64,000 bases of DNA from Paenibacillus foliorum (GCF_013141765.1 NZ_WHOD01000055.1:124001-188000), one strand, 5' to 3'; shown: positions 27,459 through 37,122, numbered from the stretch's first letter. The notes: generated from the letters alone by a model not told the origin. A program made the numbers and translations.

Positions 27459-28276
27459 ACCGTAATCGTCATCCCAAATGGCCGGTTGTTATTTCTATTA
27501 TAATTGCGATCATTCATATCATCCCTTTTTATATCCTGATCACCACTTCATTAAAAGCAATCGACGATCCCAGCTCCAAATGGATCTTACCTGGTTATCT
27601 TTATCTGGACAATTTCATGAATGCTTGGGATCAGGCCCGTTTGAGCACTTCATTCAAGAACAATATTTTTATTACGCTTGCTTCAGTCATACTGGTTATT
27701 GTACTAGGAGCAGTTTCCGCTTACCCTCTGGCCAGATACAGAACAACATGGAATAAGTTGATGTACACCGTATTTATTTCTGCACTTATTGTGCCACCGT
27801 TGACTATTCTCGTGCCTTTGTACAAGGTATATGTGGATTTAGGTGCGCTTAACACCCTCTGGGGAATCGTGCTGCTCCATGTTACGTTTAATCTTCCGAT
27901 TACAATCTTCTTATACACGGGCTTTATAAGCACAATACCAAGAGAGCTTGACGAAGCGGCTATGATGGATGGATCATCGCGGCTCGGGCTTTTCTTCCGC
28001 ATTATTTTACCGTTATTAAAGCCGGCTACAGCTACAGTTGTTATTCTTTCTGGAGTGGCGGTTTGGAATGACTACCAATTTTCTGTATTTTTTCTGCAAA
28101 AGACCGAGGTTCACACAATTACCGTTGCGTTATCCGCATTTTTCGGCCAGTTCAATAACAATGTAGGCTGGGTTGCTGCGGGGTCTTTAATGGCAGCATT
28201 GCCGATTACGCTAGTTTACCTCTTTTTGCAAAAGTACTTTATTGAAGGTATGGCAGCAGGAGCCATTAAGGCTTGA
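27455..28276 (+). CDS. sugar ABC transporter permease
   Basis: The 273-aa second membrane subunit carries an EAA motif ([20 protein letters not shown]). It begins with TTG overlapping the previous TGA (TTGA), with AAGGAAGTGG upstream, indicating translational coupling. It completes the importer with the lipoprotein and the first permease; no ATPase is encoded here. Confidence 0.9.
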   Translation: MNRNRHPKWPVVISIIIAIIHIIPFYILITTSLKAIDDPSSKWILPGYLYLDNFMNAWDQARLSTSFKNNIFITLASVILVIVLGAVSAYPLARYRTTWNKLMYTVFISALIVPPLTILVPLYKVYVDLGALNTLWGIVLLHVTFNLPITIFLYTGFISTIPRELDEAAMMDGSSRLGLFFRIILPLLKPATATVVILSGVAVWNDYQFSVFFLQKTEVHTITVALSAFFGQFNNNVGWVAAGSLMAALPITLVYLFLQKYFIEGMAAGAIKA

Positions 28277-28408
28277 GGATACCACATTTTACCAAGTTAT
28301 ATTATAATAGAGGTATGATTTGCACGGGGGAGACAACCCAATTCACTGCTTCGTTAGAAGTGGTTATACCGGTGATACGACGCCAGCTTATAGAGAAGGT
28401 GACTTCCG

Positions 28409-30142
28409 ATGAAACTATCCTATTCTCTACGAATGAGACTGTCGATCTTGTTCTTTCTGACGCTCATCGTGCCTCTATTTATTATCGTTTTTGTTATGCC
28501 TTCCTATTATCAAAGGCTCATTACCACAGACACGACAACACTGACCGAGAGCAGCTTAACTTCATTGACACATAATATCGAAACGTATCTGGAGGATTTG
28601 GAACGGCTTACGGTTACTCCTTACTGGAGTGAAGAGGTTATGCGCGCCTTAAAGGTAAAAGCAAATGGGCAATATGAGACAACCGATGCTTATTCACAAT
28701 TTTTAACGGATAAAGCGCTGAACGTGACATTGCCCAACTTTTTGAAAAACCCCCGTAATGACATTTTGGGTACGATTTTGCTTTCCTATGACGGTTCTGT
28801 ATATGTAACCTCTGCTTTCAAAAATGAACCCGTGGACAATTACCCATTTACAGAACAGGGCTGGTACAAGCAAGCTGTAGAGGCTGATGGCAAGGTAAGC
28901 TTTATAAGCGCCCACGCGCAAGACTACTTAAAAAAGCCCACTATCACACAGGTTTTTTCCGTTGCCAGATTGATTAAAGACCCCGATTCCAAACAGCCGT
29001 TAGCCGTGATGAAGGCCGATGCGGATACCATTATTCTCGAAAAAATCGCCAATGACATCAGATTTAATGTGAACTCGATCGTAGCCATATTTGATGAGCA
29101 GCATCATTTGATTTATTCCACAGCCAGCCTGCCGCTGGAGCTTCAGCAAAAGCTGATTTTCCCTGCACCCAATGGTCAAACGATCGATGATTATGTGGTC
29201 GTATCCAAGAATGTCACGCAAGCCAATTGGAATATTGTTGTACTACTCGACAACTCAGAGCTCAAAGCTAAGCTTGAGGGCATCTATATGGTCGGATTGC
29301 TGCTCGCTGGGGGCGGAATTGTTCTGACACTGCTCGTCTTTTTTACCTTATCCCGATGGATTGTTAAGCCCTTTAGAGAAATGACCTTTGTTATGAAAAG
29401 GGTGCAAAAGGGAGAGCTTCATACCCGTTTTGCTGTTCGGGGAAAGGACGAGGTTGCTGAGCTTGGAAAAGCGCTCAATACGATGATCGACCAGCTCAAA
29501 GAATTAATCGATAGTGAGTACAAAGCGGTTTTAAACCAACGTGATGCCGAATACAGGGCATTGCAGTCGCAGATTCAACCCCATTTTTTATATAATACAC
29601 TAAATGGCTTTATTGGATTAAATCGCATGGGGGACCGGCGTTTATTAGAGAAATCGATATTATCACTCAGCGGCATGCTGAGATATATATTAGAGCATAA
29701 TGACTGGTCAACCGTAGCTGAAGAAATGCTATTTTTAAAGAAATATGGTGAGCTCCAACAGCTTCGTTTTCAAGACCGATTGACGTTGGATATCTATACG
29801 GATCCGGCTACAAACAACTATCTGCTTCCTAAATTGCTGCTTCAGCCACTCGTTGAAAACGCTATCATTCATGGGGTTGAGCCTTTAAATCGCCCTTGTA
29901 CGCTAGTAATGTCATGCATCGTAGATCACGCGCAGGATATTGAAGCGTTGATTATTACTATTAAGGATGACGGAGCGGGATTCGCTTCACATAGAGTAGA
30001 TGAATCCATAGCAGTTGGTCTCGCGAATGTAAGAAACCGGCTTCAGCTGGCCTACGAGCATGCGACTTTTCACATATGGAGTGAAATAAACCAAGGTACC
30101 CATGTTACGATCACCATACCATTACGGGAAGTGAGACTATGA
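28409..30142 (+). CDS. YesM-type sensor histidine kinase
   Basis: The 577-aa protein has a transmembrane helix near the N terminus (about 10-30), a large extracellular sensing domain (about 35-290, Cache-like), a second helix (about 294-316), and HAMP (about 318-370). A His_kinase domain follows with the phosphoacceptor His at about 391 in IQPHFLYN, then an HATPase domain with PLVENAIIHG and DDGAGF. The stop overlaps the response-regulator start (ATGA). By position it most likely senses the sugar bound by the adjacent ABC lipoprotein. Confidence 0.93.
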   Translation: MKLSYSLRMRLSILFFLTLIVPLFIIVFVMPSYYQRLITTDTTTLTESSLTSLTHNIETYLEDLERLTVTPYWSEEVMRALKVKANGQYETTDAYSQFLTDKALNVTLPNFLKNPRNDILGTILLSYDGSVYVTSAFKNEPVDNYPFTEQGWYKQAVEADGKVSFISAHAQDYLKKPTITQVFSVARLIKDPDSKQPLAVMKADADTIILEKIANDIRFNVNSIVAIFDEQHHLIYSTASLPLELQQKLIFPAPNGQTIDDYVVVSKNVTQANWNIVVLLDNSELKAKLEGIYMVGLLLAGGGIVLTLLVFFTLSRWIVKPFREMTFVMKRVQKGELHTRFAVRGKDEVAELGKALNTMIDQLKELIDSEYKAVLNQRDAEYRALQSQIQPHFLYNTLNGFIGLNRMGDRRLLEKSILSLSGMLRYILEHNDWSTVAEEMLFLKKYGELQQLRFQDRLTLDIYTDPATNNYLLPKLLLQPLVENAIIHGVEPLNRPCTLVMSCIVDHAQDIEALIITIKDDGAGFASHRVDESIAVGLANVRNRLQLAYEHATFHIWSEINQGTHVTITIPLREVRL

Positions 30143-31632
30143 GAATTGTCATTGCTGATGATGAAGTGTTAGTTCGCTTGAGTTTGCAGAGTATGATCGA
30201 AGACATGGGTTCCACTTGGGCAGTTGTGGGTGAGGCGACGAACGGGCTGGAGCTGCTGGAATTGTTGAAAAGTGAGGCGCCAGAAGTCGTACTTATCGAT
30301 ATTCGTATGCCGTTAATGAACGGTCTACAGGCGATTCAACAAGCACATACTATGTCTCCCAAAACTTCTTTCATTGTGATCAGCGGATATTCCGATTTCA
30401 GCTTTGCCCAAGAAGCTCTAAAGCTAGGTGCAGAGGACTATCTATTAAAGCCTGTAAGTCCGGATGATCTGGAGGCCTCGTTGATTAAAGTAAGCAAACG
30501 TGTAAAGGAGCAGCAGATTCTGCTTAGTAGGCAGTTTGAGTCTACAATGCATTCTCTATTGCTTGGAATGACTACACCTGAGTCTGAATCGCCTGAAGCC
30601 GTGATCTCCGAGGTTTGCTTTCGATCCATCGTATTTTATACGGACAGCTGTTTAGAGGAATCGTACAGAGGAGAGAGGCAGCGGGAATTATGTTTGAAGA
30701 TTCGTGACATGTCAGATGAATTTGTCCATGGCGGGCTTCGCAAGGCTAAATTAGTTCTTCCACAAGGTGAACTGGCGCTTATTTGCTCTTGGGATCCGGT
30801 TAATTATGGAAGAGGTGCTTTGGAATCTGTTAACATGATTAACAAAATCAATGAACAGATTCAGCTCTTCCAAACGGAGCATTATGCCGTCACATCAGTT
30901 ATCCTGGAGCCTTGCAGCAGCATTGCTGATTTACAGAGGCAGTGGGTTTCTCTTCATGAGATCTCAGCGCTTCGCTGCTTATATGAACATGGAAACACTT
31001 TGGAGCTCAGTCGTTTAAAGGAATGGAAACCCAAGGTCGCTTTAACCGAGCTAGCTCGAAAGACTCTGGAGCTGCAGCATTTTTACAGCAAACATGCTCA
31101 CACGGATTACATGAAAGCTTTGGCTGTGTTCAAAATGCATATCTTAAGTCTCAAAGAGGGATTCAATTCATCGTATAAAGCCCAACTAAGCCGTTTTTTG
31201 AACGTAGCTCTAGGTTGTCATATGGATGCCCATCAGCCTTTTCCAGACTGGTATGAGCCTCTTATTAAAAAAGGGGAAGAGCTATTATCCAAACACCAAG
31301 GAGCCGACAACGCCACCTGCTTGGTTCAAGCTACCATTGCTTTTATAGAACAAAATTATGACCAAGACATCAGCATTTCGCAGATAGCCGAACAATTAGA
31401 TGTCACTCACAATTACTTAAGCACGCTCTTCCATAAGCGGATCGGAAAGACGTTCATGAAATATTTAACCGAATATCGGATGATCCGGGCTAAGGAATGG
31501 CTGGCTATGCCTAGCGTACAGGTGCAGCAGGCAGCAGAAAGGGTAGGTTATTACAGCACAAGGCATTTCACGAAGCTGTTTACCGAATTTGTCGGCTGCT
31601 ATCCTTCTGAATACAAGAAACGGTTTAGCTAA
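30139..31632 (+). CDS. YesN-type response regulator with AraC DNA-binding domain
   Basis: The 497-aa protein has an N-terminal receiver (about 1-120; acidic pair in IADDE, phospho-Asp in LIDIRMP, Lys in LLKPVS), a long middle region of about 260 residues, and a C-terminal AraC/XylS double helix-turn-helix (about 395-497, ending VGCYPSEYKKRFS). It is coupled to the kinase by a 4-bp overlap. It probably activates the preceding transporter genes in response to the kinase. Confidence 0.93.
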   Translation: MRIVIADDEVLVRLSLQSMIEDMGSTWAVVGEATNGLELLELLKSEAPEVVLIDIRMPLMNGLQAIQQAHTMSPKTSFIVISGYSDFSFAQEALKLGAEDYLLKPVSPDDLEASLIKVSKRVKEQQILLSRQFESTMHSLLLGMTTPESESPEAVISEVCFRSIVFYTDSCLEESYRGERQRELCLKIRDMSDEFVHGGLRKAKLVLPQGELALICSWDPVNYGRGALESVNMINKINEQIQLFQTEHYAVTSVILEPCSSIADLQRQWVSLHEISALRCLYEHGNTLELSRLKEWKPKVALTELARKTLELQHFYSKHAHTDYMKALAVFKMHILSLKEGFNSSYKAQLSRFLNVALGCHMDAHQPFPDWYEPLIKKGEELLSKHQGADNATCLVQATIAFIEQNYDQDISISQIAEQLDVTHNYLSTLFHKRIGKTFMKYLTEYRMIRAKEWLAMPSVQVQQAAERVGYYSTRHFTKLFTEFVGCYPSEYKKRFS

Positions 31633-31664
31633 ATATCGCTGATACAATCATAAATAATGAAATG

Positions 31665-31712
31665 GGGATGCTATTCTGTTAGAAATTATTAACAGAATTA
31701 AGTATCCTTTAT
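31665..31712 (+). terminator. terminator-like hairpin after the response-regulator gene
   Basis: Arms around TTCTGTTA and TAACAGAA extend outward, with an internal mismatch, to GGGAT and ATCC. TTTATTT follows. Confidence 0.55.
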
Positions 31713-31822
31713 TTGAATTCAAAGACTTGTCAAAGAAATAACCTCTTCAATAGCGAAAGATGAAATAATAGGCTAAGAGTTATATAATACAACTATTAAC
31801 TATTATTTATTTGAGGTGAGTT

Positions 31823-32320
31823 ATGAAGCTGTTATCAAAGTCATTAATTATTGGAGTTTCCTTGGCGGCATTAGTAGCCTGTAGCTCCAATAAAGAGACT
31901 ACAAGCAAAGAACATGAAGGTCATGAAGCAGCGGCGCATGTAGAGAAGGACTTACAGGAGAAAACAACTTCCCTGGAAGTTTTACCTAAATTTTTGACCA
32001 ACCAACGCGAAGAGATTCGTATGATTTATCAGATAGCTGCTGCCAACGCAGACCTGCTGCAGTGGATGCCTTGCTACTGCGGTTGCGGGGAAAGCGTCGG
32101 CCACCAAAGCAATAAAAATTGTTTTATTAAAGAGATTAATAAAGATGGGTCCGTTGTATGGGATGATCATGGCACAAGATGCGGAGTATGTCTTAATATT
32201 GCTTTAGAATCGGCCAAGCTCAAGAAAGACGGTTTAGCCGATAAGGATATCCGTACCTATATCGATGGCAAATACAAAAGTGGCTTTGCAAAACCAACCC
32301 CTACGCCAATGCCTCTATAA
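31823..32320 (+). CDS. PCYCGC-motif lipoprotein
   Basis: The 165-aa protein has a lipoprotein signal peptide (LAALVAC), a short His/Glu-rich spacer, and the family-defining Cys cluster PCYCGCGESVGHQSNKNC followed by RCGVC. The six or so conserved cysteines suggest metal or redox binding outside the membrane. The family is widespread in Bacillales but its job is not established. It is monocistronic, with GAGGTGAG before the ATG. Confidence 0.85.
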   Translation: MKLLSKSLIIGVSLAALVACSSNKETTSKEHEGHEAAAHVEKDLQEKTTSLEVLPKFLTNQREEIRMIYQIAAANADLLQWMPCYCGCGESVGHQSNKNCFIKEINKDGSVVWDDHGTRCGVCLNIALESAKLKKDGLADKDIRTYIDGKYKSGFAKPTPTPMPL

Positions 32321-32567
32321 AATGGTTTTAAATGATTTCATTTGGAGAACAATTGAACATAAGGAAATATAATTAAGCGATAATAAAGCAGTTGGCCATT
32401 CGCTCAAAAAAAAGTCATGAACCTAGCAACCAGGCACGATATTGTACGTATTACTAATTCAGCTTGTGAGAACATGATTAATCGTGAGCCTGAATATGCT
32501 TTTACTATGACTAGGCAGCTCGAATCATAAAATACAAAGAGTTAAATAAGAAAGGTGCCAAATACAA

Positions 32568-33158
32568 ATGAGCTGGATAGACAAGCTAGCCGGATTGACA
32601 TGGGAGGACATTGAACTTATTTTATTCCGGTACGAAGCACTCGGCCCAGTTCCGGGTATTCTCGCAACGTTTATCGAATCATTTGTACCCATATTACCTT
32701 TAATCGCAATCATCATTGCAAATGTGAATGCTTATGGCATGTGGGAAGGCGCTTTGTTCTCTTGGATCGGCGTTGTTAGTGGCGCAACGTGTGTGTTTCT
32801 GTTTTTTCGAAAATTCGGAGGACGCTTCCGCGGCTATATTGAACGTAAACATCCTAAGTCACAGAAGTTCATTGTTTGGGTAGAGCAGCATGGGTTCACG
32901 CCGATTTTTGTGTTAGCTTGCTTCCCGTTTACCCCCTCTGCATTCGTGAATATCGTAGCTGGCATATCTAAGCTGCCTAAGAGTGTTTTTCTGATCGCTA
33001 CCTCCATGGGAAAGGCTGTTATGATCCTCATTGTATCGATTGCGGGACATGATCTTGGCAACCTATTCAACCAACCGTGGAAAATGATCGCTATCGTCAT
33101 TCTCCTAGTATCTATTTGGTACATGGGCCGTAAGCTGGAATCGAGATATACGAGATAA
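32568..33158 (+). CDS. TVP38/TMEM64 (DedA-superfamily) membrane protein
   Basis: This 196-aa protein has about five hydrophobic segments and the SNARE-associated/VTT core: FIESFVPILPLIAI, then FTPIFVLACFPFTPSAFVNIVAG with the Phe-Pro-x-x-P re-entrant element. Family members are thought to move lipids or help envelope homeostasis. It is 45 bp upstream of an exported FAD oxidoreductase, possibly co-transcribed. Confidence 0.88.
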   Translation: MSWIDKLAGLTWEDIELILFRYEALGPVPGILATFIESFVPILPLIAIIIANVNAYGMWEGALFSWIGVVSGATCVFLFFRKFGGRFRGYIERKHPKSQKFIVWVEQHGFTPIFVLACFPFTPSAFVNIVAGISKLPKSVFLIATSMGKAVMILIVSIAGHDLGNLFNQPWKMIAIVILLVSIWYMGRKLESRYTR

Positions 33159-33203
33159 AAACAAGGCATGGCCAAAAATCAGGAGAATGAACGGTGAGCA
33201 GAA

Positions 33204-35093
33204 GTGAAGATAAACAAATGGATACCCAGAACGCTAAATAGCATTTTATTAACCAGCACACTTCTTGCTGCCTCAGCAGTTACTGTAGGTGTGTTTGGTT
33301 ATTATGGGCTTCATCGTGACAGCAACGGAAGTTTTACATTATATCCCAATTTTTCTGGTGATCCGGATGTCGTTGTAATCGGTACAGAGCTAGAAGGGAT
33401 GTATTTGGCCCAAAAAGCGAAGCAGGAAGGGCTTAATGTCCTCATTCTAGAACCTAAAAATAACTTGGGAGGACAGCTTCTTCAAGGTGAGATGCTCTAC
33501 TTGGATGGAACCTATGATGATCAGGGCAATTCATTAGTACAAGGTGGCATGAAGGAGCTGTTTCATCAATATGAAACGGGAGCGATTCGGAATAAGCCGC
33601 AGTTTGCCCAATATTTTCATCATTTGATCGATCGAATCCCGCTTGAAAAAAAGGTTGAATTAAAGAACGTACATACTGTCGGAGGCGAGGTTGTTTCCAT
33701 CCAATATGTAAATCGGTTTGGAAAAACGAGAACCGTATATCCTCATTATGTGGTTGACAATTCCGATGATGCCGCTCTGATTCGAAAGCTGAACGTGGAG
33801 CCGCTCCAAGGATTGGAAGCGCTTTACGGCGCTAAGGAGAAGGAATATATGAGCGCCACCTACATAATGAGGTTCAAGGGAGTCGATTGGCATAAATTTT
33901 ACAGTCACTTTTGGAAAATGGATAAGGTGGAGCGGTCTCATATGTACGGACCGGAAACGTATGTGGATTCGAATATCTCGTACGGCTTTCCTCCTGTAGT
34001 TTCAGCTTACAAGTTGATAAATAAGGAATGGCTTAATCTGCGTGGACTCAATATCTTAAATCAAGGCAATGGTGAGATTATCATTAATGCGCTTCAGGTG
34101 TATGGGGTAGATCCGAGCAGAGGAGAAACCATAGACAGGGGAATGAAGCTGGCCAAGGAGGAAATGGCTTCTATTAGAGACCATTTGCGTAAACAAATCA
34201 TCGGATTTGAAGGCTTAGAGCTTAATGGGGACCCTAACTATTTGTATATCCGGGAGTATAATCATTATCCCACCGAGTATGTGATGCAGGCGTCTGACCT
34301 GATGAGTGGTAAGATGTTTTGGGATAATGTCAGCATAGGCGGATATTTTCTGGACATTCAGGGATCTCGATCCAACAGGGAGGGCCTTGCAATTGGACGG
34401 CCAGATAAATATGGCATCCCTCTGCGCAGCTATTTATTGCAAGGCACCGATAATGTCGTAACAGCGGGGAAATTGGTTGGCTCAACAGCAGTTGCTTATG
34501 GAAGTACGCGGATCCAACCCAATGGTGCAGTTGCTGCCGAATCTATAGGAGTGCTTATGGCGCAAATGCAGGGAAGGAGCTTAAGGAGTGCAAGCAAGGA
34601 AGAATTAGATAGACTTCATCGTTATATGGATAAAAAATATCACATCAAGCTTCAGCCGCGGGAGTCTGCCAATAAAATCACTCATCTTTCCGAGCAGGAA
34701 AAGACGGATCTGGATCAGGGAGTTCTGACGCTTTTAGCTGGGAATTCAGTGGCTAAGCATTTGCCTTTTATCCGTATTGTTGCCGATGGTCGAGAGTTAT
34801 CCTTCAACGGAATCAAGCCAATTGTTATTCAAGGGTTACCTTGGGTGCCACTAAATCAAACTTTTGAAATGCTGGGAGCCCAAAATGTGCGATATGACGC
34901 CGAAAACAAACGAATTACCTATACCCTTAGAGGAGAGAAGGAAACCATTGAGTCGCCTCCAGTCCATGTATTGAATAATTTTGTTATGGTGGATTGGGAA
35001 ACAGCTGTGAAGGCACTAGGCTACCATTGGCAATGGAGTGAAGCAGAGCGGGTGGTTATTGCACAAAAGATACATCATTCAGATTACAATTAA
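33204..35093 (+). CDS. exported FAD-dependent oxidoreductase with copper-amine-oxidase-like domain
   Basis: The 629-aa protein starts at a GTG. An N-terminal hydrophobic segment (ILLTSTLLAASAVTVGVFGYYG) may be an anchor or signal peptide. An FAD-binding Rossmann motif follows (VVVIGTELEGMYLAQKA, then LILEPKNNLGGQL), with Glu in place of one Gly of GxGxxG, as in FAD_oxidored proteins. Residues about 525-625 (ADGRELSFNGIKPIVIQGLP onward) look like the copper-amine-oxidase N-terminal-like domain common in Paenibacillus surface proteins. An oxidoreductase on the cell surface with this add-on is unusual. The substrate is unknown. Confidence 0.8.
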   Translation: MKINKWIPRTLNSILLTSTLLAASAVTVGVFGYYGLHRDSNGSFTLYPNFSGDPDVVVIGTELEGMYLAQKAKQEGLNVLILEPKNNLGGQLLQGEMLYLDGTYDDQGNSLVQGGMKELFHQYETGAIRNKPQFAQYFHHLIDRIPLEKKVELKNVHTVGGEVVSIQYVNRFGKTRTVYPHYVVDNSDDAALIRKLNVEPLQGLEALYGAKEKEYMSATYIMRFKGVDWHKFYSHFWKMDKVERSHMYGPETYVDSNISYGFPPVVSAYKLINKEWLNLRGLNILNQGNGEIIINALQVYGVDPSRGETIDRGMKLAKEEMASIRDHLRKQIIGFEGLELNGDPNYLYIREYNHYPTEYVMQASDLMSGKMFWDNVSIGGYFLDIQGSRSNREGLAIGRPDKYGIPLRSYLLQGTDNVVTAGKLVGSTAVAYGSTRIQPNGAVAAESIGVLMAQMQGRSLRSASKEELDRLHRYMDKKYHIKLQPRESANKITHLSEQEKTDLDQGVLTLLAGNSVAKHLPFIRIVADGRELSFNGIKPIVIQGLPWVPLNQTFEMLGAQNVRYDAENKRITYTLRGEKETIESPPVHVLNNFVMVDWETAVKALGYHWQWSEAERVVIAQKIHHSDYN

Positions 35094-35106
35094 AAGGGGC
35101 TAACCT

Positions 35107-35913
35107 ATGTCATTTCAAATACAAAGCTATGAGTTTGCTGAAACCATGGAACAAACAGAAATCGATTATATGGTTGATCGAATGCATGCAATTAGAGAGC
35201 GTCCTGGCAATCCAATGGGTATTGAGATTATGAAGTTCGGCGGTGCAACAGCATTTTTCAGTAAAGAGATGCCCTGGCCTCAGTTTAATACGGTGAAAGG
35301 GATTAGTTTGGACGATCTTCATGTTTTGGATGAAATCATTGAATTTTATAGGAGCAGAGGCAGTCGATTACAATTCGAAATTATCCCAACCAAGGCCAAA
35401 AAAGAACTAATGAAGGTCCTGTTCGAGAGAGCTTTCTATCAATCTGATTTTCACGCTACGTTATACGGACACCCCTTCGAAATGAGTATGTCTGACGGTC
35501 CAATCACAATTCGCGAACTAGAAGCAGATGAAATTAATTTGTATGCCGAAATCCATTGCCTTGGAACTGGATTATCACTTTCAGGGATGAGCTATGTAGC
35601 AGATAATAATAGGGTTCTTCTTAATAGAGAAGGCTGGAGGTTTTTTGTTGCGTTAGTTGAAGGCACTCCCGCAGGTGTTGGGGTCATGTACATGAATGAT
35701 GGACTAGCCTCTCTAACCTTTGCTACAACCTTGCATGAGTACAGAAATAAAGGTGTGCAAAAAGCATTGCTAGAGAGAAGAATTACGGAAGCAAGCAGGA
35801 ACAACTGCAAGTTTATCATTAGTCAAGCGGCGTATGCTTCTACTAGCTTCAGGAATATGGAGAGGTCAGGTATGAGGCTCGGCTATACGAGAGCGACTTG
35901 GATAAAGGGATAA
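35107..35913 (+). CDS. GNAT-family acetyltransferase (two-lobed)
   Basis: This 268-aa protein is longer than a single GNAT domain. The N-terminal ~130 residues look like a degenerate GNAT lobe (with the FEIIPTKAKKELMKVLFERAF segment). The C-terminal half has the acetyl-CoA core (GVGVMYMNDGLASLTFATTL, then EYRNKGVQKALLERRI). It starts 13 bp after the FAD protein gene. It opens a run of four GNAT and three Nudix genes. Confidence 0.83.
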   Translation: MSFQIQSYEFAETMEQTEIDYMVDRMHAIRERPGNPMGIEIMKFGGATAFFSKEMPWPQFNTVKGISLDDLHVLDEIIEFYRSRGSRLQFEIIPTKAKKELMKVLFERAFYQSDFHATLYGHPFEMSMSDGPITIRELEADEINLYAEIHCLGTGLSLSGMSYVADNNRVLLNREGWRFFVALVEGTPAGVGVMYMNDGLASLTFATTLHEYRNKGVQKALLERRITEASRNNCKFIISQAAYASTSFRNMERSGMRLGYTRATWIKG

Positions 35914-35937
35914 ACAAGAACAGAATGGAGCTTCCAC

Positions 35938-36354
35938 ATGTATTTATTAAGAGAAATGACGATAGACGATTACGAAATGTCAATAGAATTATGGAAACGA
36001 ACAGAGGGAATGGCACTAAGCAATGCTGATTCAAGGGAGTCTATCCATAATTATTTAATCAGAAATGCCGGAATGAGTTTTGTATGTGTAGATAAGGAAC
36101 GAGTGGTTGGCACCATCCTATGTGGGCATGACGGACGAAGGGGTTACATTTATCATGTTGCTGTAGATCTGGAATATCGCGGTCATTCAATTGGTAAGCA
36201 ATTAGTAGCTAGCAGTTTAGATAAGCTTAGATTAAAAGGAATTGACAAATGCCATATCATGGTGATCGAAGACAATGAAATTGGAAATCATTTCTGGAAC
36301 AAGTCAGGCTGGATGAAGAGAGACGGCATTTTATTGTACTCATCTAATACATAG
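35938..36354 (+). CDS. GNAT-family N-acetyltransferase
   Basis: The 138-aa single GNAT domain carries motif A (HVAVDLEYRGHSIGKQLVAS, about 82-101) that binds acetyl-CoA, and the C-terminal NHFWNKSGWMKRDG. GGAG precedes the ATG. It is similar to YpeA-like acetyltransferases. The acceptor is unknown. Confidence 0.88.
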   Translation: MYLLREMTIDDYEMSIELWKRTEGMALSNADSRESIHNYLIRNAGMSFVCVDKERVVGTILCGHDGRRGYIYHVAVDLEYRGHSIGKQLVASSLDKLRLKGIDKCHIMVIEDNEIGNHFWNKSGWMKRDGILLYSSNT

Positions 36355-36412
36355 GACAATACATAAGGACAGATTGAAAGAATAGACTTCGTGTTTTACA
36401 TATAGAAAAATA

Positions 36413-36440
36413 TTGATTTTTCGAAATATTCAGATATGAT
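36413..36440 (+). promoter_or_regulatory. promoter of the ZTP-riboswitch transcript
   Basis: TTGATT and TATGAT are separated by 16 bp. The predicted start point, near 36447, lies just before the aptamer. Confidence 0.5.
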
Positions 36441-36458
36441 TATAAGTAAATATATGGG

Positions 36459-36528
36459 TATGTGTAACTGGCGATAACGTAGAAGACTACGAGGGAGCAC
36501 ATATAGGATATAGCCGTTCGCCTGGGCA
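36459..36528 (+). ncRNA. ZTP (pfl) riboswitch aptamer
   Basis: The order of conserved blocks matches the pfl/ZTP class. The P1 strand TATGTG is followed by AACTGGCGATAAC and a small GTAG/CTAC hairpin. GGGAG then precedes the P1 partner CACATA (36498-36503), and a linker leads to CGCCTGGGCA (36519-36528), the pseudoknot-forming 3' block. This class binds ZMP/ZTP, signals of folate (10-formyl-THF) shortage. A terminator directly follows, giving a standard transcription-ON switch in front of a Nudix gene. Confidence 0.88.
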
Positions 36529-36570
36529 AAGTATTTGGTCATTGATCAAATGCTTTTTATTATTTTTGGG
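36529..36570 (+). terminator. riboswitch-controlled terminator
   Basis: AAGTATTTG (36529-36537) pairs with CAAATGCTT (36547-36555) with one wobble, followed by TTTTTATTATTTTT. The 5' arm begins at the base after the aptamer's GGGCA block, so ligand binding can compete with terminator folding. Confidence 0.8.
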
Positions 36571-36581
36571 GAGATGATTAG

Positions 36582-37073
36582 ATGATTAGAAATACAGTCA
36601 GAGCTTTGATAATCCAGGACGATCAATTACTTTCCATAAAGAAAGAGAGACCAGGGATTGGTATCTATTATGCGCTTCCTGGCGGTGCCCAAGAGCCTAA
36701 TGAAACCTTGGAGCAAGCTTTAAAACGTGAATGCTTAGAAGAGCTAGGGGTTAATATTGTAGAAAGCGAATTGATTTGTATTAGAGAATACCTATCTAAC
36801 AACCACGAATACTCCTTTATAATGAAGGAAGTTCATTGTATTGATTTTATTTATCTATGTAGTATTGAACCCATGGTTACTGACTTGCAGAGCATTCAAG
36901 CAGATGTCGGACAGATCGGGATTGAATGGTTGCCCATTGATAAAATTAAAGAGACCGTAAACCGAGATGACGAATCTATGAGACCGTATAAGTTTCCTAG
37001 ATCACTACATGATTTCTATAAAGAATATTTTGTACATCAAAAAGTAGAGTTTTGTAAAAGTACTAGTTTTTAA
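36582..37073 (+). CDS. Nudix hydrolase under ZTP-riboswitch control
   Basis: The 163-aa protein has a Nudix box GGAQEPNETLEQALKRECLE followed by ELG (about 32-54). A GGGGAGATGATTAG stretch provides the ribosome site just after the terminator T-run. Because the upstream aptamer senses ZMP/ZTP, the enzyme may act on a purine or folate intermediate, for example dihydroneopterin triphosphate or ZTP itself. That is inference from regulation only. It is followed by a second Nudix gene 49 bp on. Confidence 0.88.
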   Translation: MIRNTVRALIIQDDQLLSIKKERPGIGIYYALPGGAQEPNETLEQALKRECLEELGVNIVESELICIREYLSNNHEYSFIMKEVHCIDFIYLCSIEPMVTDLQSIQADVGQIGIEWLPIDKIKETVNRDDESMRPYKFPRSLHDFYKEYFVHQKVEFCKSTSF

Positions 37074-37122
37074 CTGTGATCACGGTTTTTGGGGACGAAG
37101 CTAATATTAGGGAGGTCTTGCC

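Noticed and set aside
28273..28575. 100-codon ORF overlapping the start of the histidine-kinase gene
   Set aside because: It shares DNA with the well-supported kinase start in another frame and has no domain.
32417..32530. 37-codon ORF starting MNLATRHDIVRI in the gap before the TVP38 gene
   Set aside because: No ribosome-binding site, no recognisable domain, and the surrounding 247-bp gap shows no other coding signs. Possibly part of a decayed gene, but unsupported.
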